A program made the translations under genes and the position numbers. The notes below the pieces were generated by a model, which was given only the letters and a program-made list of their open reading frames with translations, did no database searches and was not told the DNA's origin. A DNA stretch of 64,000 bases from Agromyces aurantiacus (GTDB taxonomy: Bacteria > Actinomycetota > Actinomycetes > Actinomycetales > Microbacteriaceae): NCBI RefSeq assembly GCF_016907355.1, contig NZ_JAFBBW010000001.1, positions 930,001 to 994,000 on the forward strand, given 5' to 3'. Positions 1 to 8,414 of the stretch are shown here, in pieces (position 1 is the first letter of the stretch; each line of letters starts with the position of its first letter).

Positions 1-1528
1 GCGTGATCGTGCCGGTGACCTCGTCGAGGTGGTTGACCCACGCGGAGCCCGCCGTGTAGGCGGTGAGCGACGTGCCCAGGTCGATCGCCTGCTCGGGCAG
101 GAAGGCGTCGTACTCGCCCTCCTCGTACCCGGGTGCGGCCGTCCGGTTGACGGCGACGTGGATCGCCGCCATCGGGTCGGGCGTCGAGACCGACCAGTCG
201 CTGCCCGCGGCGAGCACCGCGCCGGAGCGCAGCAGGTCGCCGAACGGGTACTGCCATGCGCTGCGCGGCTCGCCGAGGAACGGCAGCGTGAGCTCGACCA
301 TCTGCGGCTCGAGCGCCGCCCAGAGCGACTGCATGTTGGCGGCGACCCCGAGCTCGCGGAACCGCGGCACGTCCTCGGGGTGCACGACCTGGATGTGCGC
401 GACGTGGTGGCGGTTGCCGCCCCGCCCGTTCGCGGCGATGGCGTGCTCGACCGCGTCGAGGCATTCGCGCACGGCGCGGTCGCCGATCGCGTGGAAGTGC
501 AGCTGGAAGCCGAGCCGGTCGAGCTCGACCGCGGCGGGGTTCAGCACCGCCGGATCGACGAACGAGATCCCGGAGTTGTCGGTGAAGTGCCCATGGCCGT
601 CGCAGTACGGCTCGAGCATCGACGCCGTGAAGTTCTCGGCCACGCCGTCCTGCATGATCTTGATGCTCGTCGCCGCGAACCGGCCGCCGCGGTAGCGCTC
701 GCGCCGTTCGACGAGCGACGGGATCTGCTCGAGCCCCGCGGTGCGGTCCCACCAGAGCGCGCCGACCACCCGCGCGGTGAGCCGGCCGGATGCCGCGGCC
801 GCGAGGTACGCGGGGCCGGGATCGCCCGCGTCGCCGTAGCTGCCGACGATCGCGTCCTGCCACGCGGTGATGCCGAACGAGTGCAGGTACCGCTGGCCGA
901 GCAGCAGCGCCTCGGTCAGCGTCTCGAGGCTCGTCTCGGGCAGGTGCCGGTTGACGAGCGTCATCGCGCCCTCGTGCAGCGTGCCGGTCGGCGTGCCGTC
1001 GGCGTCGCGCTCGATGCGTCCGTCGGCGGGGTCGGGGGTGTCGCGGTCGATGCCCGCGAGTCGGAGCGCGGCCGAGTTGACCCACGCGCCGTGGCCGTCG
1101 CGGTTGGGCAGGAAGGCCGGCCGGTCGGGCACGACCCGGTCGAGGGCCGCGGCCGTCGGCGTACCGCCGGGGAAGGCCGACATGGACCATCCGCCGCCGA
1201 GCACCCACTGCTGGTCGGGGTGCCCGGCCGAGTAGGCCGCGATGCGCTCCAGGTACTCGGCCTCGGTCGACAGCTCCGAGAGGTCGCAGCGCATGAGGTC
1301 GAGGCCGCCCCAGACCGGGTGCACGTGCGCGTCCTGGAAGCCGGGCACGAGCAGGCGCCCGGCGAGGTCGACCACCTCGGTCGACGGCCCGATGAGGTCG
1401 CGCACGTCGTGGTCGGCGCCCACCGCGACGATGCGCCCGCCGCGCACGGCGACGGCCTCGGCGCGCGAGCGCACCGTGTCGGCGGTGAACACGGGTCCAC
1501 CCGTGAAGACGAGGTCGGCGTGGGTCAT
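1..1528 (-). CDS. Amidohydrolase, YtcJ-like (Amidohydro_3), 3' end off window
   Basis: Metal-dependent amidohydrolase of the YtcJ/Amidohydro_3 type, a family that hydrolyses amide or imide bonds of varied small molecules. About 509 codons are present; the family is usually near 530-550, so only a short C-terminal piece is missing. The N-terminal beta-sandwich is followed by the FQDAHVHP metal motif at about residue 65, a central HFHAIGDRA-type motif, and GSDWSVSTPDP near the C-terminal end. ATG at 1528 has a strong AGGAGG ribosome site 6 nt upstream, lying on the stop codon of potC. It is the last visible gene of the pot operon, so the substrate may be an imported amine-derived or acylated compound (inference). 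No signal peptide, so cytoplasmic. Confidence 0.85.
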   Translation of the reverse strand, partial: MTHADLVFTGGPVFTADTVRSRAEAVAVRGGRIVAVGADHDVRDLIGPSTEVVDLAGRLLVPGFQDAHVHPVWGGLDLMRCDLSELSTEAEYLERIAAYSAGHPDQQWVLGGGWSMSAFPGGTPTAAALDRVVPDRPAFLPNRDGHGAWVNSAALRLAGIDRDTPDPADGRIERDADGTPTGTLHEGAMTLVNRHLPETSLETLTEALLLGQRYLHSFGITAWQDAIVGSYGDAGDPGPAYLAAAASGRLTARVVGALWWDRTAGLEQIPSLVERRERYRGGRFAATSIKIMQDGVAENFTASMLEPYCDGHGHFTDNSGISFVDPAVLNPAAVELDRLGFQLHFHAIGDRAVRECLDAVEHAIAANGRGGNRHHVAHIQVVHPEDVPRFRELGVAANMQSLWAALEPQMVELTLPFLGEPRSAWQYPFGDLLRSGAVLAAGSDWSVSTPDPMAAIHVAVNRTAAPGYEEGEYDAFLPEQAIDLGTSLTAYTAGSAWVNHLDEVTGTIT

Positions 1529-1538
1529 GGAGATCCTC

Positions 1539-2381
1539 CTAGTTGCCGGTCATGGTGCGGGCGATCTGCGTGGCGGAGTCGCCCGCCCGACGCAGCACGA
1601 CCGCCACGAGCGCGAGGGCGACGAGCGTGAGCAGGAGCATGATCGTCGAGACCGCGGCGATCTCGGGGCGCAGGCCCGATCGGAGCGCGCTCAGCACGTA
1701 GACCGGCCACGGCGTGGTGCCCGAGACCTGGACGAAGGCGGCGATGACCGTGTTGTCGAGGCTCAGCGTGAACGAGAGCAGGAAGCCCGCGAGCACCGCC
1801 GGCATCGCGAGCGGCAGCGTCACGCGGCGGAACGTCGTGAGCGGCTTCGCATAGAGATCGGCCGACGCCTCCTCGAGCTGCCCCTCGAGCCCGACCAGCC
1901 GCGCCCGCACGATGTACGACACCACCGCGATCGAGAACAGCGAGTGCCCGATCACGAGCCGCACGATGCCGTCGCTGAAGATCGCGAGGCCGAGGTCCTG
2001 GCCGAGGAACACGAGCCAGGGCAGCAGCGCGACCGCGTCGACGATCTCGGGCGTGACCGAGACGAGCAGCAGCAGGCCGATGAACCACAGGGCCCAGCGA
2101 CCCGGATGCCGCGCCATCGCGATGCCCGCGAGGGTGCCGAGCAGCGTCGCGAGCACCGCGGCGATCAGCCCGGTCTGGATCGAGACGAGCACCGCGTCGC
2201 GGATCGCGGGCTTGGCGACGAGTGCCGTGAACGCGTCGAAGCCGAAGCCGTCCCACGCGACGAGCAGGCGCCCCGTGTTGAACGAGGACATGATGATCAC
2301 CGCGATGGGCAGGAACAGGAAGGCGAAGACCGCGACGCCCCACACGGTGAGCGCGACATCCGACCAGGACCGCTGCTTCAC
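1539..2381 (-). CDS. potC: Spermidine/putrescine-type ABC transporter permease (PotC-like)
   Basis: Inner-membrane permease, 280 residues, the usual PotC length. Six hydrophobic segments are visible, the first at about residues 12-32. The cytoplasmic EAA loop follows ASADLYAKPLTTFRRVTLP (about residues 170-190) and would dock on the ATPase. GTG at 2381 shares four bases (GTGA) with the stop of the preceding permease and has GGAGG upstream, so it is translationally coupled. Polyamine transport is inferred from the potA-potD-potB-potC order and the binding-protein class; the sequence does not fix the exact amine. Confidence 0.88.
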   Translation of the reverse strand: MKQRSWSDVALTVWGVAVFAFLFLPIAVIIMSSFNTGRLLVAWDGFGFDAFTALVAKPAIRDAVLVSIQTGLIAAVLATLLGTLAGIAMARHPGRWALWFIGLLLLVSVTPEIVDAVALLPWLVFLGQDLGLAIFSDGIVRLVIGHSLFSIAVVSYIVRARLVGLEGQLEEASADLYAKPLTTFRRVTLPLAMPAVLAGFLLSFTLSLDNTVIAAFVQVSGTTPWPVYVLSALRSGLRPEIAAVSTIMLLLTLVALALVAVVLRRAGDSATQIARTMTGN

Positions 2382-3334
2382 GCGGCCACCTCCTCGGGGG
2401 AACGGGCGGACGCCTCGGCCGGCGCCGGTGCGGGCGACGGTGCGGGCGCGTCGCCGAGCACGAGCCGGTTGCGCATCCGGAACGGCAGCGACACCAGCCA
2501 CACGATCGCGCCGCCGACGGCGACGCTCAGCATGATCACGAGGATCAGCAGCACGGCCATCGCCGAGCCGAGCGCCCAGTTCTGCGCGGTCTGGAACTGG
2601 CTCGCGACGAGCTGGCCGACCATATTGCCGCGCGCGCCGCCGAGCACGGTCGCCGTGATGTAGTCGCCCATGAGCGGAATGAAGACGAGCAGGACCCCCG
2701 CGATCACGCCGGGCCGGGCGAGCGGCAGCGTGACGCGCAGGAACGTGCGCACGCGCCCCGCGCCGAGGTCCTTCGACGCCTCGCGCAGCGGCCCGCCGAC
2801 CCGGTCGAACGCGACGTAGAGCGGCAGGATCATGAGCGGCAGGTAGTTGTACACCACGCCGATGAGCACCGCAGGCCGCGTGTAGAGCAGCTCGAGCGGG
2901 CCGTCCGTCAGGCCGACGCCCTGCAGCAGCGACGAGAGCCAGCCCTCGGGGGCGAGGATCACCTGCCAGCCGATCGTGCGGACCAGGAAGTTGGTCCAGA
3001 ACGGCACCATCACGAGGGCGAGCAGCACGCCCCGCCGCGAGGCCGGCACCTTCACCGCCATCCAGTACGCCACCGGCAGGCCGATGACCAGGCACAGCAG
3101 GGTTCCCGTGATGCCGACCCACAGCGTGTTCGTGAAGGTCTGGAAGAACGTCGGCGACAGCGCCTCGGCGTACCGGTCGAACGAGAGCACGTCGGTCGCG
3201 TGCGTGCCGAAGATGCCCGGCTTGTAGCCGAAGCTGAAGTACACGACCATCGCCACGGGGGCGACGAAGAAGACCACCAGCCACGCCCAGGCGGGGATCG
3301 CGAGGGCGGAGCGCGGCATGCGGATCCCCGACAC
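2378..3334 (-). CDS. potB: Spermidine/putrescine-type ABC transporter permease (PotB-like)
   Basis: First permease of the importer, 318 residues, slightly longer than typical PotB because of a C-terminal Ala/Pro-rich tail (about residues 285-318). Six membrane segments; the EAA loop is around REASKDLGAGRVRTFLRVTLP in the second half. GTG at 3334 overlaps the TAG stop of potD by one base (TAGTG); an in-frame ATG lies at 3319 and is the alternative. The 3' end overlaps potC by four bases. It should form a heterodimer channel with PotC. Confidence 0.87.
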   Translation of the reverse strand: MSGIRMPRSALAIPAWAWLVVFFVAPVAMVVYFSFGYKPGIFGTHATDVLSFDRYAEALSPTFFQTFTNTLWVGITGTLLCLVIGLPVAYWMAVKVPASRRGVLLALVMVPFWTNFLVRTIGWQVILAPEGWLSSLLQGVGLTDGPLELLYTRPAVLIGVVYNYLPLMILPLYVAFDRVGGPLREASKDLGAGRVRTFLRVTLPLARPGVIAGVLLVFIPLMGDYITATVLGGARGNMVGQLVASQFQTAQNWALGSAMAVLLILVIMLSVAVGGAIVWLVSLPFRMRNRLVLGDAPAPSPAPAPAEASARSPEEVAA

Positions 3335-4518
3335 TACGCCCCCGCCGCGGCCTTCGCCTTGTTCCAGATGTCGACGCGGACCTGCTGGGCCTCGTTGACC
3401 TCGCCCTCGCGCATCGTCTCGAGCTGCTCGGGCGTGAAGAACACGAGGTCGAGCATCGGCAGGCCCGCGTCGGCCGCGGCCTGCTCGATGTCCTTGCCGC
3501 CCGTGTGGTACCCGATGTAGTCGAGCTCGGCGAGCGAGTTCTCGGGGCTGAGCACGTAGTCGATGAAGGCGTGCGCGGCCTCGGGGTGCGGGGCACCCGC
3601 GGCGATCGCCCAGTTGTCCATCCAGATCTCGGTCTCGGGGCCGGGGAAGACCCACTTCCACCGTTCGGGCTCGCCGCCCTCGAGCATGCCGATGCGCGCG
3701 TCGCCGTTCCACGCCTGCATGAGCACGTGCGTGGCCTCCGGGATCGCCGCCCCGCCGGGGTAGGAGTCGAACGCCGAGATGTGCGGGGCGAGCGTGTTCA
3801 CGACGTAGTCCTCGGCGGCGGCGAGCTCGGCCTCGTCGGTCGTGTTCCAGTCGATGCCGTTGGCCCAGAAGTAGATGCCCGTGAGGTCGCCCGGGTCGTC
3901 GAGCACGCTGGTCTTCCCGCTCGCCTCGTTCTGCGCGGCGTCGAGGAAGTCGGCCCAGGTCGAGAGCTCGCGCGTGATCACGGTCGTGTCGTACACGAAG
4001 CCCGTGGTGCCCCACGCCTTGCAGATCGAGTAGTCGTTCGCGGGGTCCCAGGCGCGGCCGAGGTAGGCGTCGTCGACGTGCTGCAGGTTGGGGATCAGGT
4101 CCTTGTTGAGCTTCGAGAGCAGTCCGTTCTCGATCATCTGGGGGATGAACACGCCGGTCGGCACGACGATGTCGTAGCCCGAGCTGCCCTTCGCGGCGAC
4201 GAGCTTGGAGATGAGCTCCTCGTTCGAGCCGAACGAGTCCATCTGGATGGTCGGGCCGAGGTCGGCGGTGAAGGCCTCGAGCACGTCGGGCGCGTCGTAG
4301 TCGCCCCACGTGTAGATCGACAGGCTGTCCTCGAGCTCGCCGCCGGTCGCCTTCGGGGCGTTCGAGGCGGCGCCGCCGGGCGAGCACGCGGCGAGCAGGC
4401 TCGTGGCGCCGGCTGCGGCGGCGGCCGCGAGGAAGCGGCGGCGGCTGAGCTCGGCGGAGATCGCCCGGGCGGCGGCGCTCGAGGCGAGGATGCGGACAGG
4501 GGTGCGCGGCTGGCTCAT
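3334..4518 (-). CDS. potD: Polyamine-type extracellular substrate-binding lipoprotein (PotD-like)
   Basis: Substrate-binding protein of the PotD/PotF class, 394 residues. The N-terminus has a twin-arginine-like SRRRFLAAA motif (about residues 24-32) and a lipobox LLAAC (about 40-44), so it is probably a Tat-exported lipoprotein on the outer face of the membrane. The mature part begins with the SIYTWGDYDAPDVLEAF block typical of the family (strand, YTWGDY, helix). ATG at 4518 has GGAG about 7 nt upstream. It captures the substrate for PotB/PotC. Substrate identity (putrescine, spermidine or another amine) cannot be read from sequence alone. Confidence 0.88.
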   Translation of the reverse strand: MSQPRTPVRILASSAAARAISAELSRRRFLAAAAAAGATSLLAACSPGGAASNAPKATGGELEDSLSIYTWGDYDAPDVLEAFTADLGPTIQMDSFGSNEELISKLVAAKGSSGYDIVVPTGVFIPQMIENGLLSKLNKDLIPNLQHVDDAYLGRAWDPANDYSICKAWGTTGFVYDTTVITRELSTWADFLDAAQNEASGKTSVLDDPGDLTGIYFWANGIDWNTTDEAELAAAEDYVVNTLAPHISAFDSYPGGAAIPEATHVLMQAWNGDARIGMLEGGEPERWKWVFPGPETEIWMDNWAIAAGAPHPEAAHAFIDYVLSPENSLAELDYIGYHTGGKDIEQAAADAGLPMLDLVFFTPEQLETMREGEVNEAQQVRVDIWNKAKAAAGA

Positions 4519-4558
4519 GCGGGTCTCCTCTGGCTGGTGGGGGATGGCGGGTGCGGGG

Positions 4559-5758
4559 TCACTCGGTGGGCGGGGCGACGTAGCCGCCCGCGTCGGCGGC
4601 GCCGTCGGCGGGGAAGACGAGCACGCTCTCGGGGCTCCAGGTGCAGCGCACGGCGTCGCCGACCGCGAGCGACGGCGCCTCGGGGGTGGGTCGGCGCGCG
4701 ATAAGGCTCTGGTCGTCGCCGAGGCGCACGAGGTACTGCATCGTCTCGCCGAGGTGGGCGACGCCGAGCAGCGTGCCGCGCGCGAGGTTGGCGCCGTCGG
4801 CTGGCGCGGCGGATGCGCCGGCCTCGGCGTCGATGCGCACGGACTCGGGCCGCACGGCCGCCTGCGCGGGAGCGCCGTCGGCGAGCGCCGTCGGCGCCGC
4901 CCCGTCCGGTCCGGCCGGCCGGACGCCGCGCACGAGCGCGTGCGCCGACGCCACCCCCGACCCGCCCTCGGTCGCCGTGCCGCGGAAGAAGTTCTGCTGG
5001 CCGACGAACGCGGCGACGTACGCCGACGCGGGCCGGGCATAGACGGTGTCGGCGTCGGCGAGCTGCTCGATCCGCCCGTCGCGCATGATCGCGATGCGGT
5101 CGCTCATCGAGAGCGCCTCGCCCTGGTCGTGCGTGACGAACACGAACGTGATGCCGAGCCGCGACTGCAGCAACTTCAGCTCGAGCTGCATCTCCTCGCG
5201 CAGCTGCCGGTCGAGCGCACCGAGCGGCTCGTCGAGCAGCAGCACGGCCGGGCGGTTGACGAGGGCCCGCGCGAGCGCGACGCGCTGCTGCTGGCCGCCC
5301 GAGAGCTGCGTGGGCTTGCGGTCGGCGAAGCGTCGCATCTGCACGAGGTCGAGCGCCTGCGAGACCCGTTCGCGCACCTCGGCCTTCGGCGTGCGACGCT
5401 GCTGGAGGCCGTAGGCGACGTTCTCGGCGACCGACATGTGCGGGAACAGCGCGTAGGCCTGGAAGACGGTGTTCACGTCGCGGCGGTACGGGGGAGCGCC
5501 GAGCACGGAGCGACCCGAGATGCGGATGTCGCCGGCATCCGGCTGCTCGAAGCCCGCGATCATGCGGAGGGTGGTGGTCTTGCCGCAGCCCGACGGGCCG
5601 AGCAGCGAGATGAACTCGCCGGGTTCGATCGACAGGCTCACGCCGTCGACGGCGGTCGCCTCGCCGTACCGCTTGACCACGCGGTCGAGCTCGACCGAGC
5701 CCGGCGCCGCGTCGCGCTCGCCTGTCGCTGAGGACCTCGCCTCGGTCGCCGTCGTCAC
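4559..5758 (-). CDS. potA: Polyamine-type ABC transporter ATPase (PotA-like)
   Basis: ATPase of the importer, 399 residues. Walker A GPSGCGKTT at 54-62, signature LSGGQQQR at 152-159, Walker B VLLLDEP at 172-178, H-loop VTHDQ after that, and a C-terminal TOBE domain (about 285-385). GTG at 5758 is preferred: GGAGG lies 8 nt upstream, while the open frame extends further 5' without support. It is the first gene of the operon; the downstream gap to potD is 40 bp. An alternative reading is another family-3 importer such as a 2-aminoethylphosphonate system, but the binding protein argues for polyamines. Confidence 0.88.
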   Translation of the reverse strand: MTTATEARSSATGERDAAPGSVELDRVVKRYGEATAVDGVSLSIEPGEFISLLGPSGCGKTTTLRMIAGFEQPDAGDIRISGRSVLGAPPYRRDVNTVFQAYALFPHMSVAENVAYGLQQRRTPKAEVRERVSQALDLVQMRRFADRKPTQLSGGQQQRVALARALVNRPAVLLLDEPLGALDRQLREEMQLELKLLQSRLGITFVFVTHDQGEALSMSDRIAIMRDGRIEQLADADTVYARPASAYVAAFVGQQNFFRGTATEGGSGVASAHALVRGVRPAGPDGAAPTALADGAPAQAAVRPESVRIDAEAGASAAPADGANLARGTLLGVAHLGETMQYLVRLGDDQSLIARRPTPEAPSLAVGDAVRCTWSPESVLVFPADGAADAGGYVAPPTE

Positions 5759-5803
5759 TCCTGGCACCTCCCGGTTCGCCTGCCCGCCACGTCGCGTCCG
5801 GCC

Positions 5804-5833
5804 ATTCAATCGGCCTATTGGCCGCGTGTGCAA
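5804..5833 (-). promoter_or_regulatory. Putative promoter and operator of the pot operon
   Basis: On the minus strand a TTGCAC -35 (5828-5833) and TTGAAT -10 (5804-5809) are 18 bp apart. The spacer holds the palindrome CAATNGGCCNATTG (5807-5820), which would cover the polymerase site and is a candidate regulator-binding site. Assigned by eye only. Confidence 0.4.
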
Positions 5834-5941
5834 CGGCGGACGGGAGAACCGGACGAACCATCGCGCGGGGCTCGTTCCCCTGACAGACCGTCCGGCCGAT
5901 GGTCACGCGCCGGTAACCCGCGTGCCTCCCTCGGGGGTGTA

Positions 5942-5960
5942 GGGCCGCCGGATGCGGCCC
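5942..5960. terminator. Stem-loop after the PadR-linked membrane gene
   Basis: GGGCCGC/GCGGCCC arms with a five-base loop, just downstream (minus strand) of the stop at 6001 and before the pot promoter. No U-tract follows, so termination is only likely. Confidence 0.4.
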
Positions 5961-6000
5961 GCGCCGGCGCTTCTCCGGGCGCGACGATGCCTGATGCGCG

Positions 6001-7440
6001 TCAGGCGAAGCCGAACAGCGGCGGGAACACGATCACGACGATCGCGGACCAGCCGACGTACACCGGCAGATATGCCGTCTGCCACCGCTCGAGGCGATCG
6101 AAGGCGTTCCGCCGGCGCAGGAACCCGAGGTGGAGCCACGCCGCCCACGCGAGGTTCGCCAGCAGGATGAGGTTGAGCCCGAGCGAGGCGGCCTTGTTCG
6201 CGCTCGGGCCGAATTCGCCGATGCGCGCGATCATCGCGACGAGCACGACGAGATCGACGACGAGCGCGCTCGCGAGCATCACGAACTGGAGACGGTCGAA
6301 CCATCCCGGCGGCAGGAGCGGGTCGCGCGCCGAGTAGGCGTACACCAGGAGCCCGAGCACGACGACGAGCACGAGGTCGAACGCGATGAGCAGGTCGCGG
6401 CTCGCGTCGACGAGGTTCCACTGCAGGAGCGCGGCGACGATGAGCGCGAGCATCATGAGCGCGAAGATCGGCGTGAACACCTTGGTGAGCACCGGTGCGA
6501 TGTTCTCGATCGCGCGCTGCTTGGCTTCGACCAGCCACGCCGCGACGAGCACGGCGCCCGCTGCGCCGCACGGGAGCACCCAGTCGGCGACGAACGTCAT
6601 GACGTCGACCCCGATCGAGCCGAACACGGCCACGGTGAGCATCGAGAGCGCGCCGCCGCCGAGGGCGATGAGCAGGTAGTAGACGGCCCACTCGCCGCTG
6701 AAGCGCACGAAGTCCATGCGCGCCGCGTCGCTCCGCCAGGCGCCGGCGGCGTAGGCGATGCCGCTGACGAGCCACAGGGCGACGACGGCGTGGACGGCTG
6801 CGAGCAGTTCCGTCATCGACGGCTCGCTCGCGAACAGCTGGGTGCCGGCGCCGGCTGCGAACGGATAGGCGTTCAGGGCCACCCCCGCGAGGGCGAACGC
6901 GCCGGCGACGATGGCGAGTGCCCCGGCCGGCGGTCGGTGCTTCCACGCGAACCATGCGACGAGGAACGGCAGCACGAGCAGCGCGGCGTTCCGGATGAAG
7001 AACGTCGGTTCGGCGGTGAGCAGGTCGGCGACCTTCACGGCGAGTCCCGCGCCCACGCCGAGCCCGAGCGCGACGGCGAGACCGTGGGCTCGGCGCGCGA
7101 AGGGGAGGGGCGCGCGTGCGGCACCCGGGGGTGCGGATGCCGCGCCCGACGCACTGCCGTCCCCGTCGCCGAGCACGAGCTGCGTCCAGAGCCGTTCCGA
7201 GTGCACGCGCGCGTACTCGCGCGAGAGCTCGTCGACCGCGCCGAGGCGCTTCACCGCGACGAGGAAGGCTTCGTCGTCGTGGAGTCCGACCGCGCGCAAC
7301 TCGTCGACCCGGTCGAGGAGGTGGCTCTCGAGCTCGTCGAGGTCGTGCGCGTCGAGTGCCTCGCGTCGCTCCAGCCATCGCCGCCATGACCTCACCAGCA
7401 CGTCGAGGTCAGGTCGATCGTCGATGCCCATGCCGCTCAC
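6001..7440 (-). CDS. Multi-pass membrane protein with N-terminal permease-prefix domain, PadR partner
   Basis: 479 residues. The first ~90 residues are a soluble helical region (HDLDELESHLLDRVDEL) like the permease-prefix/HAAS domain found in proteins paired with PadR regulators. About ten hydrophobic segments follow; the middle part resembles DUF4153-type proteins (tentative). GTG at 7440 shares GTGA with the padR stop, so padR and this gene are coupled; an ATG at 7431 is the alternative. No transport function can be assigned. The pairing suggests that the PadR repressor controls level or activity of this membrane protein, a frequent arrangement in Gram-positives. Confidence 0.75.
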   Translation of the reverse strand: MSGMGIDDRPDLDVLVRSWRRWLERREALDAHDLDELESHLLDRVDELRAVGLHDDEAFLVAVKRLGAVDELSREYARVHSERLWTQLVLGDGDGSASGAASAPPGAARAPLPFARRAHGLAVALGLGVGAGLAVKVADLLTAEPTFFIRNAALLVLPFLVAWFAWKHRPPAGALAIVAGAFALAGVALNAYPFAAGAGTQLFASEPSMTELLAAVHAVVALWLVSGIAYAAGAWRSDAARMDFVRFSGEWAVYYLLIALGGGALSMLTVAVFGSIGVDVMTFVADWVLPCGAAGAVLVAAWLVEAKQRAIENIAPVLTKVFTPIFALMMLALIVAALLQWNLVDASRDLLIAFDLVLVVVLGLLVYAYSARDPLLPPGWFDRLQFVMLASALVVDLVVLVAMIARIGEFGPSANKAASLGLNLILLANLAWAAWLHLGFLRRRNAFDRLERWQTAYLPVYVGWSAIVVIVFPPLFGFA

Positions 7441-7802
7441 GCTCCAGCCGGCGCGACGCCGGAAGGTCCGGGGCCTGGCGCCGACCAGAGCTTGTCGAGC
7501 ACGTCGCCGACGACGGTCCACTGGCGATGCTGCTCGGCCAGCATCGCGGCACCCTGCGCGCTCAGCCGATAGTGCTTGCGTGGGCGGCCGCTGGCCGACG
7601 TGCGCCATTCCGATTCGACGTGGCCGGCCCGCTCGAGCCGATGCAGGAGCGGGTAGAGCATGCCGTCGCTCCATTCGAGCTCACCCCCTGAGAGCTCGGT
7701 CACCTTCTGCAGGATCGCGTAGCCGTAGGACTCCTGCTCGGCGAGGATGCCGAGCACCACCGGCGTGGCCGCCGCGGCCACCAGGTCCTTTCCGATGCGC
7801 AT
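7437..7802 (-). CDS. PadR family transcriptional regulator
   Basis: 121 residues, the length of short (subfamily 2) PadR repressors. The winged helix runs from VLGILAEQESYGYAILQKV to the wing SGRPRKHYRLSAQG (about residues 15-90), followed by a dimerisation helix. ATG at 7802 has GGGAG five bases upstream. It is the first gene of a two-gene operon with the membrane protein at 6001-7440. A palindromic operator overlies the upstream region, consistent with autorepression. Ligand unknown. Confidence 0.9.
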   Translation of the reverse strand: MRIGKDLVAAAATPVVLGILAEQESYGYAILQKVTELSGGELEWSDGMLYPLLHRLERAGHVESEWRTSASGRPRKHYRLSAQGAAMLAEQHRQWTVVGDVLDKLWSAPGPGPSGVAPAGA

Positions 7803-7815
7803 GTCCGCTCCCGAT

Positions 7816-7853
7816 ATACCTCGTAGTGGCAGGTACCTAGAGCTACAAGGTAT
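7816..7853. promoter_or_regulatory. Probable PadR operator
   Basis: Inverted repeat ATACCTCGTAG (7816-7826) and CTACAAGGTAT (7843-7853), ten of eleven positions matching, with an extra palindrome AGGTACCT (7831-7838) in the centre. ATAC...GTAT ends are usual for PadR sites. The distal arm contains the stop codon of the next minus-strand gene. Confidence 0.6.
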
Positions 7854-8214
7854 CACCGATCGCCGGATGGTCCGAGGCCGGTGCGGCGCGCGGCGATGCT
7901 GGCGCCGGCGGTTCCGCTTCCGTCGGCGTCTCGGGCTCGCGCGTCGCCTCGGCGGAGAGCAGCATCGCCAGCCCGATTCGGTGGAGCGCGAGCCCGAGAA
8001 GGATCCCGCCGAGGAGCACGAGCGGCCAGCCGGAGGACTCGAGGATCGCGAACACGACGCCCGCCACGACGATGCCGAACCCGAGCACCGGTCCGCCCAC
8101 GAAGAGGGCGAGCCCGGCCAGGCCGAGCCGCTTCGCGCGGTCACGCCGCTCGCGGGCCCGAGCGCGGACGCGCTCGCGTCGTGCTCCGGCGTCGCCCTCG
8201 CCGTCGTGGGTCAC
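7843..8214 (-). CDS. Small two-helix membrane protein, function unknown
   Basis: 123 residues. A basic, Arg-rich N-terminus ([18 protein letters not shown], about 12-30) precedes two hydrophobic helices (about 32-52 and 57-80) and an acidic Pro/Ala-rich tail. GTG at 8214 has a GGGGG ribosome site; longer in-frame starts would add a low-complexity region and are not preferred. Lies upstream of padR on the same strand, and its stop codon is inside the PadR operator. I do not recognise a family; conserved hypothetical proteins of this shape are common in Microbacteriaceae. Confidence 0.6.
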   Translation of the reverse strand: MTHDGEGDAGARRERVRARARERRDRAKRLGLAGLALFVGGPVLGFGIVVAGVVFAILESSGWPLVLLGGILLGLALHRIGLAMLLSAEATREPETPTEAEPPAPASPRAAPASDHPAIGDTL

Positions 8215-8414
8215 GCCCCCATTCTCCCCGGCGCCGGCCGAATCCGGCCACGGCGACGCGGGGAGTTCCGCGGTGCAGAAGAACGGCGGAAGTTCACCCC
8301 CCGGATCGGCGCTCGGACCGGTCGCGCGGCCCGCAGCATGGATGCCACGGACCACGGCGGACCCCGATCGACGGGGACGCACGAGACATCCAACCGCACC
8401 GAAGGAGCACGACG

